Shown piece by piece: positions 60,148 through 64,000 of a stretch of DNA of 64,000 nt. The notes beneath the pieces were generated by a model. That model was not told the DNA's origin. It did not search any database and was given only the letters and a program-made list of their open reading frames with translations. Location: positions 372,001 to 436,000 of the forward strand of contig NZ_CANLTU010000001.1 in assembly GCF_947494125.1 (NCBI RefSeq), read 5' to 3'. The stretch's first letter is position 1. Each line of letters starts with the position of its first letter. This stretch comes from an uncultured Tenacibaculum sp. (lineage in GTDB: Bacteria > Bacteroidota > Bacteroidia > Flavobacteriales > Flavobacteriaceae). A program made the translations under genes and the position numbers.

Positions 60148-61170
60148 ATGAACAAAACACATATGACTCTTGGGGAGTATATTATTGATAATCAAAATCA
60201 TTTTAAATATTCTTCCGGAGAACTTTCTCGTTTAATTAACTCAATAAGATTAGCAGCTAAAGTAGTAAACCACGAAATTAGAAAAGCTGGTTTAGTTGAT
60301 ATTACCGGAGCTTCCGGAGATATAAATGTACAAGGAGAAACTCAACAAAAATTAGATGTTTTAGCTAACGATTTATTTAAACAAACACTTATTAATAGGG
60401 AAATTGTTTGTGGAATAGGAAGTGAAGAAGAAGACGATTTTATTGTTGTTGAAGGAAAAAATAAAGCAAACGATAATAAATATGTGTTATTAATGGATCC
60501 TTTAGATGGATCTTCTAATATAGATGTTAACGTATCTGTAGGTACTATTTTCTCTATTTATAGAAGAGTTTCACCTGAAGGAACAAGAGTAACCAAAGAA
60601 GATTTTTTACAAAAAGGATCAGAGCAAGTAGCTGCTGGTTATGTTGCTTATGGAACATCTACGATATTAGTTTTTACAACAGGTAATGGAGTAAATGGAT
60701 TTACTTTGAACCCAGCAATAGGAACATTTTATTTATCACATCCAAATATTCAAATTCCTAAAAAGGGTTCAATTTATTCTATAAATGAAGGAAACTACGT
60801 GCATTTTCCACAAGGAGTAAAAGAATATTTAAAATTCTGTCAAGAAGAAAAGGAAAATAGACCATATACTTCTAGATATATTGGTTCTTTGGTTTCTGAT
60901 TTCCATAGAAACATGATTAAGGGAGGAATATACATGTACCCAACAAGTACAATTGGACCAAAAGGAAAATTACGATTGTTATACGAATGTAACCCTATGG
61001 CTTTTATAGCAGAACAAGCTGGGGGTAAGGCTACTGATGGTTATAGAAGAATCTTAGATTTGGAGCCAACTGAACTACACCAAAGAGTTCCTTTTTTCTG
61101 TGGAAGTACCGATATGGTAGAAAAAGCAGAAGAATTTATGGCAAAACATCCAGAAGACGCAAATTATTAA
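60148..61170 (+). CDS. fbp: class 1 fructose-1,6-bisphosphatase
   Basis: This 340-residue gluconeogenic enzyme removes the C1 phosphate of fructose-1,6-bisphosphate. Metal-binding residues lie in [10 protein letters not shown] and the signature [23 protein letters not shown]. The substrate loop is in [35 protein letters not shown]. Length and motifs are those of the class 1 cytoplasmic enzyme. A promoter precedes it, and the lipoprotein phosphodiesterase gene follows after seven bases. Confidence 0.96.
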   Translation: MNKTHMTLGEYIIDNQNHFKYSSGELSRLINSIRLAAKVVNHEIRKAGLVDITGASGDINVQGETQQKLDVLANDLFKQTLINREIVCGIGSEEEDDFIVVEGKNKANDNKYVLLMDPLDGSSNIDVNVSVGTIFSIYRRVSPEGTRVTKEDFLQKGSEQVAAGYVAYGTSTILVFTTGNGVNGFTLNPAIGTFYLSHPNIQIPKKGSIYSINEGNYVHFPQGVKEYLKFCQEEKENRPYTSRYIGSLVSDFHRNMIKGGIYMYPTSTIGPKGKLRLLYECNPMAFIAEQAGGKATDGYRRILDLEPTELHQRVPFFCGSTDMVEKAEEFMAKHPEDANY

Positions 61171-61177
61171 GATAGCA

Positions 61178-62449
61178 ATGCGAAAGTTAAAACCATTTTT
61201 ATTTTTTCTTGTTTTTATAGTTGTAATTTTTACATCGTGTAGTACACTTAAAAAAACAACTGTTTTTCAAAATTCTAAAGAAGCAACAGAAAAACCTTAC
61301 GTTATCTTAATTTCTTTGGATGGTTTTCGTTGGGATTACGTTAAGCGTTTTTCACCACCTAATCTTTCTAAGTTTATAGAAAATGGTACAAAAGCAACTT
61401 CATTAATACCTTCTTTTCCTACCAAAACATTTCCAAATCACTATACTATAGCAACAGGAATGTATCCAGAAAATCATGGCCTTTTAGGAAATAGTTTTTA
61501 CAGTCATGAAAATAATAGCTTCTATAGCATTAGAGATCGTAAAAAAGTAGAAGACGGAAAATACTACGGAGGTACACCAATTTGGGTTTTAGCTAATAAT
61601 AGTAATATGGTAACTGCAAGTTACTTTTTTGTTGGAAGTGAGGCAGATGTAAAAGGAGTAAGGCCAAGTTATTATTTTCCTTACAATGGGAAAACTCCAA
61701 ATATTGATAGAGTTAATCAAGTAGTTGATTGGTTAAAGATGCCTTCTGATAAAAGGCCGCATCTTATAACTATGTATTTTTCTGATATGGATGATATAGG
61801 TCATAGATATGGACCGAATAATGATGAAGCCATAAAAGAAGGTTTATATTCTTTAGATAATACATTAGGGGAGTTGTTTAAAAAAACAAAAGAATTGAAT
61901 CTTCCTGTAAATATTGTTATTGTTTCAGACCATGGAATGTTAGAGGTTAAAACTGATAAGTTTATTTCGATAGACGCTATAAAAAATGATGAATTATATT
62001 CGGTAGTTAGCAATGGAACTATTGTAAACATACATCCTAAGAACCCGAAAAAATTAGAAGAAGTATATACGTATTTAACTTCAAGAAAAGGACCTTATAA
62101 AGTATACAAAACAGCGGAGACCCCTTATTTTGAATACGTACCAAAAAATAAAAATTGGGGGCCTTTTCAAGTAATTCCAAATGATGGATATTATTTTACA
62201 TATCGTAAGAAAAGTAAAATGTCTAAAGAAGTATTTGTTACAGGTCAACATGGATTTAGTCCAGAAAAAAAAGAAATGCACGGTATTTTTTATGCTAATG
62301 GTCCAGTTTTTAAAAAAGGGTACACAACAGCATCAGTAAAGAATATTCATATTTACCCTTTACTTTGTAAAATATTAGAGTTAACACCACCTAAAGATAT
62401 AGACGGTAACATAGAAAAACTTAAAAATATTTTGAAAAAACAAAATTGA
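61178..62449 (+). CDS. ENPP-type alkaline phosphatase-superfamily lipoprotein
   Basis: This 423-residue precursor has a lipobox (VIFTSC, ~Cys21). The alkaline phosphatase/phosphodiesterase fold shows the first metal Asp in ISLDGFRWDY and the nucleophile Thr in FPTKTFPNHYTIATGMYPENHG. Further metal ligands lie in YFSDMDDIGHRYG, VSDHGM and GQHGFSP. This is the nucleotide pyrophosphatase/phosphodiesterase (ENPP) pattern, so it probably hydrolyses nucleotides or phosphodiesters outside the cytoplasm. Co-transcription with fbp is likely from the seven-base gap, though the two act in different compartments. Confidence 0.9.
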   Translation: MRKLKPFLFFLVFIVVIFTSCSTLKKTTVFQNSKEATEKPYVILISLDGFRWDYVKRFSPPNLSKFIENGTKATSLIPSFPTKTFPNHYTIATGMYPENHGLLGNSFYSHENNSFYSIRDRKKVEDGKYYGGTPIWVLANNSNMVTASYFFVGSEADVKGVRPSYYFPYNGKTPNIDRVNQVVDWLKMPSDKRPHLITMYFSDMDDIGHRYGPNNDEAIKEGLYSLDNTLGELFKKTKELNLPVNIVIVSDHGMLEVKTDKFISIDAIKNDELYSVVSNGTIVNIHPKNPKKLEEVYTYLTSRKGPYKVYKTAETPYFEYVPKNKNWGPFQVIPNDGYYFTYRKKSKMSKEVFVTGQHGFSPEKKEMHGIFYANGPVFKKGYTTASVKNIHIYPLLCKILELTPPKDIDGNIEKLKNILKKQN

Positions 62450-62476
62450 TATATTTTATAGTTAAATAAATTTTCA

Positions 62477-62508
62477 ATAAGGCAAACGGTTGTTTGCCTT
62501 ATTTTTTT
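62477..62508 (+). terminator. intrinsic terminator after the ENPP gene
   Basis: AAGGCAAAC and GTTTGCCTT pair perfectly around GGTT, followed by ATTTTTTT. Confidence 0.93.
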
Positions 62509-62565
62509 GAGTTAAATTTACAATCGGAAAGAATGAAAATATAAACTATTAAAAAACAAATAATT

Positions 62566-63174
62566 ATGGCTTTTGAATTACCAGAATTAGGATATGCTTA
62601 CGATGCATTAGAACCACATATAGATGCAAGAACTATGGAAATTCACCATGGGAAGCACCACAACGGATATACAACTAAATTAAATGGAGCAGTAGCTGGA
62701 ACAGATTTAGAAGGAAAATCAATTGAAGATATCTTAACAAATTTAGATATGAGCAACGGAGCTGTACGTAATAATGGAGGAGGTTTCTTTAACCATTCAT
62801 TATTCTGGACAGTAATGAACCCAGAAGATAGAGGATACTTATCAGGAGAATTAAAAGATGCTATCGAAGCAGAATTTGGTTCAAAAGAAGCATTTATCGA
62901 TGCTTTTTCTAAAGCAGCAGCAACACAATTTGGTTCAGGATGGGCTTGGTTATGTGTTCATAAAGGAGGAAAAGTAGAAGTTTGTTCTACACCAAACCAA
63001 GATAACCCATTAATGCCAGGTGTAACTTGTGGAGGAACTCCAATCTTAGGATTAGATGTTTGGGAGCACGCTTACTACTTAAACTACCAAAACCGTCGTC
63101 CAGATTATATTGATGCTTTCTTTAAAGTAATTAACTGGAACGAGGTAGAAAGAAGATATGCAGAAGCTAAATAG
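62566..63174 (+). CDS. sodA: superoxide dismutase (Mn-type or cambialistic)
   Basis: This 202-residue enzyme has metal ligands in [12 protein letters not shown] (His), FFNHSLFW (His) and [10 protein letters not shown] (Asp and His). The second-sphere motif TPNQDNPLM contains the Gln-Asp pattern of manganese superoxide dismutases rather than the Ala/Gly seen in iron enzymes, so I favour Mn or dual metal use. It has no signal peptide and should be cytoplasmic, converting superoxide to peroxide. It has its own transcription unit, with hairpin terminators before and after. A GC-rich hairpin follows 46 bases downstream. Confidence 0.93.
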   Translation: MAFELPELGYAYDALEPHIDARTMEIHHGKHHNGYTTKLNGAVAGTDLEGKSIEDILTNLDMSNGAVRNNGGGFFNHSLFWTVMNPEDRGYLSGELKDAIEAEFGSKEAFIDAFSKAAATQFGSGWAWLCVHKGGKVEVCSTPNQDNPLMPGVTCGGTPILGLDVWEHAYYLNYQNRRPDYIDAFFKVINWNEVERRYAEAK

Positions 63175-63219
63175 TAACTATGTTACTTTAGGTATTCAAA
63201 ATAATATCTTATAAAACAT

Positions 63220-63247
63220 AAAAACCCGCTATTAGCGGGTTTTTTTA
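63220..63247 (+). terminator. bidirectional terminator
   Basis: AAAACCCGCT and AGCGGGTTTT pair around a short AT loop, with A and T runs. It separates the convergent superoxide dismutase and thioesterase genes. Confidence 0.93.
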
Positions 63248-63250
63248 TGT

Positions 63251-63733
63251 TTATACTTTTTGAAAACGCAAGCTTTTAATCCTTTGTTCAAAAGAAGTTT
63301 CTTCTACTGGTAAAACCACACTTTCAAATAAATTTAATAAATCTCCAGAGTGCTTTTCAGAAGCTAATTGTATTAAATTAAAATAAGCAAAAGAGCTCCA
63401 TAAAACGGCTTTTAATTCAGTTTTAGCCTCATTCCACATACGAATTTCAACTAACAATTTTCTATCTCCATAATGAATTAATTGAGAATCTATAGTAACA
63501 GTTTCCATTAAGGTAGCAGGTTTTAAATAAGAAATTTGATGAGAAGCTACTACCCAGCTTTTCCCTTTACTTTTCCCATGTGCATAAATGTCTAAATTGT
63601 AATTGTTAATTAATTGATCTTCTCTGGCATTTATTAGATAGTTAAAATACGAAGCATTGTTTAAATGGTTAAAAGGATCGCAATCTTGAAACCTTATTTT
63701 TGTTTTGCTTTCTAAAATTTTTGGTAATTCCAT
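63251..63733 (-). CDS. acyl-CoA thioesterase, hotdog fold (4HBT-like)
   Basis: The ATG at 63733 (MELPKILESK) gives 160 residues; the frame extends upstream only through a TTG inside the palindrome. The hotdog core has the 4-hydroxybenzoyl-CoA-thioesterase-like motif RFQDCDPFNHLNNASYFNYL, with catalytic Asp and the Asn-helix. It also has VVASHQISYLKPATLMETVTI and the HYGDRKLLVEIRMW strand. It hydrolyses an acyl-CoA whose identity is unknown. It is downstream of a TetR gene, with a long perfect palindrome 14 bases before the start codon, so substrate-dependent repression is likely. Confidence 0.88.
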   Translation of the reverse strand: MELPKILESKTKIRFQDCDPFNHLNNASYFNYLINAREDQLINNYNLDIYAHGKSKGKSWVVASHQISYLKPATLMETVTIDSQLIHYGDRKLLVEIRMWNEAKTELKAVLWSSFAYFNLIQLASEKHSGDLLNLFESVVLPVEETSFEQRIKSLRFQKV

Positions 63734-63746
63734 AGTAAATGAGTTT

Positions 63747-63768
63747 AAATATACCAATTGGTATATTT
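63747..63768 (-). promoter_or_regulatory. 22-base perfect palindrome, probable TetR operator
   Basis: A perfect palindrome with core TATACCAATTGGTATA, extended three matched bases on each side, lies in the 51-base gap between the TetR stop and the thioesterase start. Its size and symmetry are those of a TetR dimer site. It should control thioesterase initiation; autoregulation of TetR would need another copy upstream, beyond the window. Confidence 0.7.
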
Positions 63769-63784
63769 TTAGTTAAAAAAATAG

Positions 63785-64000
63785 TTATAGTTGTAAATCT
63801 TGTTGTATAACCTGTTTCATGGTTAGTGATAAATCTGTAAGAAAACTAGGATCTTTCATTATATATGACATGTATACAGCACCTTCAATCATATAAAAAA
63901 AACGTTTCGCATAAGTAGTATTATCTACAGTAGGTTTAATTTCATTAGCTTGCTTTCCTGCTTCAATTAATAAAGAAAATTGCTCTAAAATTCGAGTATT
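63785..64000 (-). CDS. TetR-family transcriptional regulator (C-terminal part only)
   Basis: The gene runs off the right edge; 71 C-terminal residues are visible in one uninterrupted frame, ending at a TAA at 63785-63787. The helix wording (IEAGKQANEIKPTVDNTTYAK and MIEGAVYMSYIMKDPSFLTDL) is characteristic of the ligand-binding C-terminal domain of TetR/AcrR regulators. The DNA-binding N-terminus is outside the window, so family membership rests on the C-terminus and on the adjacent palindrome. It lies upstream of the thioesterase on the same strand and probably represses it until an acyl-CoA or aromatic ligand binds. Confidence 0.75.
   Translation of the reverse strand, partial: NTRILEQFSLLIEAGKQANEIKPTVDNTTYAKRFFYMIEGAVYMSYIMKDPSFLTDLSLTMKQVIQQDLQL

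Overview
The window is 64 kb of AT-rich chromosomal DNA from a marine-type Flavobacteriaceae bacterium (Bacteroidota, close to Tenacibaculum or Polaribacter). The main grounds are: a very large secreted protein with a type IX secretion C-terminal sorting domain; many lipoproteins with Bacteroidota-style lipoboxes; promoters of the TTTG-N(17-20)-TAnnTTTG type; A-rich leaders with almost no Shine-Dalgarno sequences; DUF1800/DUF1501 and DUF1573 genes; a Bacteroidota-type three-gene succinate dehydrogenase; and eukaryote-like class Ia ribonucleotide reductase subunits. I see no rRNA or tRNA genes, no CRISPR array, no insertion sequence and no phage genes. No gene-free gap exceeds 300 bases.

Layout. 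0.2-2.8 kb: a DUF1800/DUF1501 pair. 2.8-9.0 kb: the most unusual locus. A sigma-70 factor with a membrane anti-sigma-like TPR protein faces a Cys-rich lipoprotein, a subtilisin-like lipoprotein protease and a predicted periplasmic TPR-CHAT (caspase-like) protein with a C-terminal membrane anchor. 9.0-13.4 kb: an AlbA_2-domain protein, an overlapping aldo/keto reductase-SDR pair and two surface proteins. 13.5-22.8 kb: an FAD oxidoreductase/GreA-like operon, an ABC ATPase, a beta-lactamase-fold hydrolase, an M13 metallopeptidase and a prolyl oligopeptidase. 22.9-28.6 kb: thioredoxin, nrdB, nrdA and a dGTPase, all bearing on dNTP supply and turnover. 28.7-36.7 kb: the 1413-residue T9SS cargo protein, an Fn3 lipoprotein, DUF3109, MarC, a small flavoprotein and a secreted endonuclease I. 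36.7-42.2 kb: a LytS/LytTR two-component pair, two envelope redox/accessory proteins, and a zinc-ribbon membrane protein with an SPFH-GYF protein. 42.3-45.9 kb: sdhCAB with a recognisable promoter. 46-52.1 kb: a membrane DJ-1/PfpI protein, two AraC-type regulators, and a small zinc-ribbon ORF / AhpD-like / cupredoxin cluster with unusual intergenic structure. 52.2-64 kb: aminopeptidase P, a Crp-like regulator, a bifunctional acyltransferase (OlsF type), aspartate kinase, a GNAT, a TPR secreted protein, fbp, an ENPP-type phosphodiesterase, superoxide dismutase, and a thioesterase with a truncated TetR gene at the right edge.

How genes work together. The 2.8-9.0 kb locus looks like a self-contained envelope signalling and proteolysis module: two predicted extracytoplasmic proteases beside a sigma factor whose likely inhibitor exposes a TPR domain on the same side of the membrane. 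That is my lead candidate for an undescribed system. Most other genes are ordinary flavobacterial housekeeping, but several non-coding stretches deserve attention: a predicted three-way-junction leader before the cupredoxin gene, a regularly spaced G-run array at 50.7 kb, a four-hairpin nrdB-nrdA gap, and a long perfect palindrome between the TetR and thioesterase genes.
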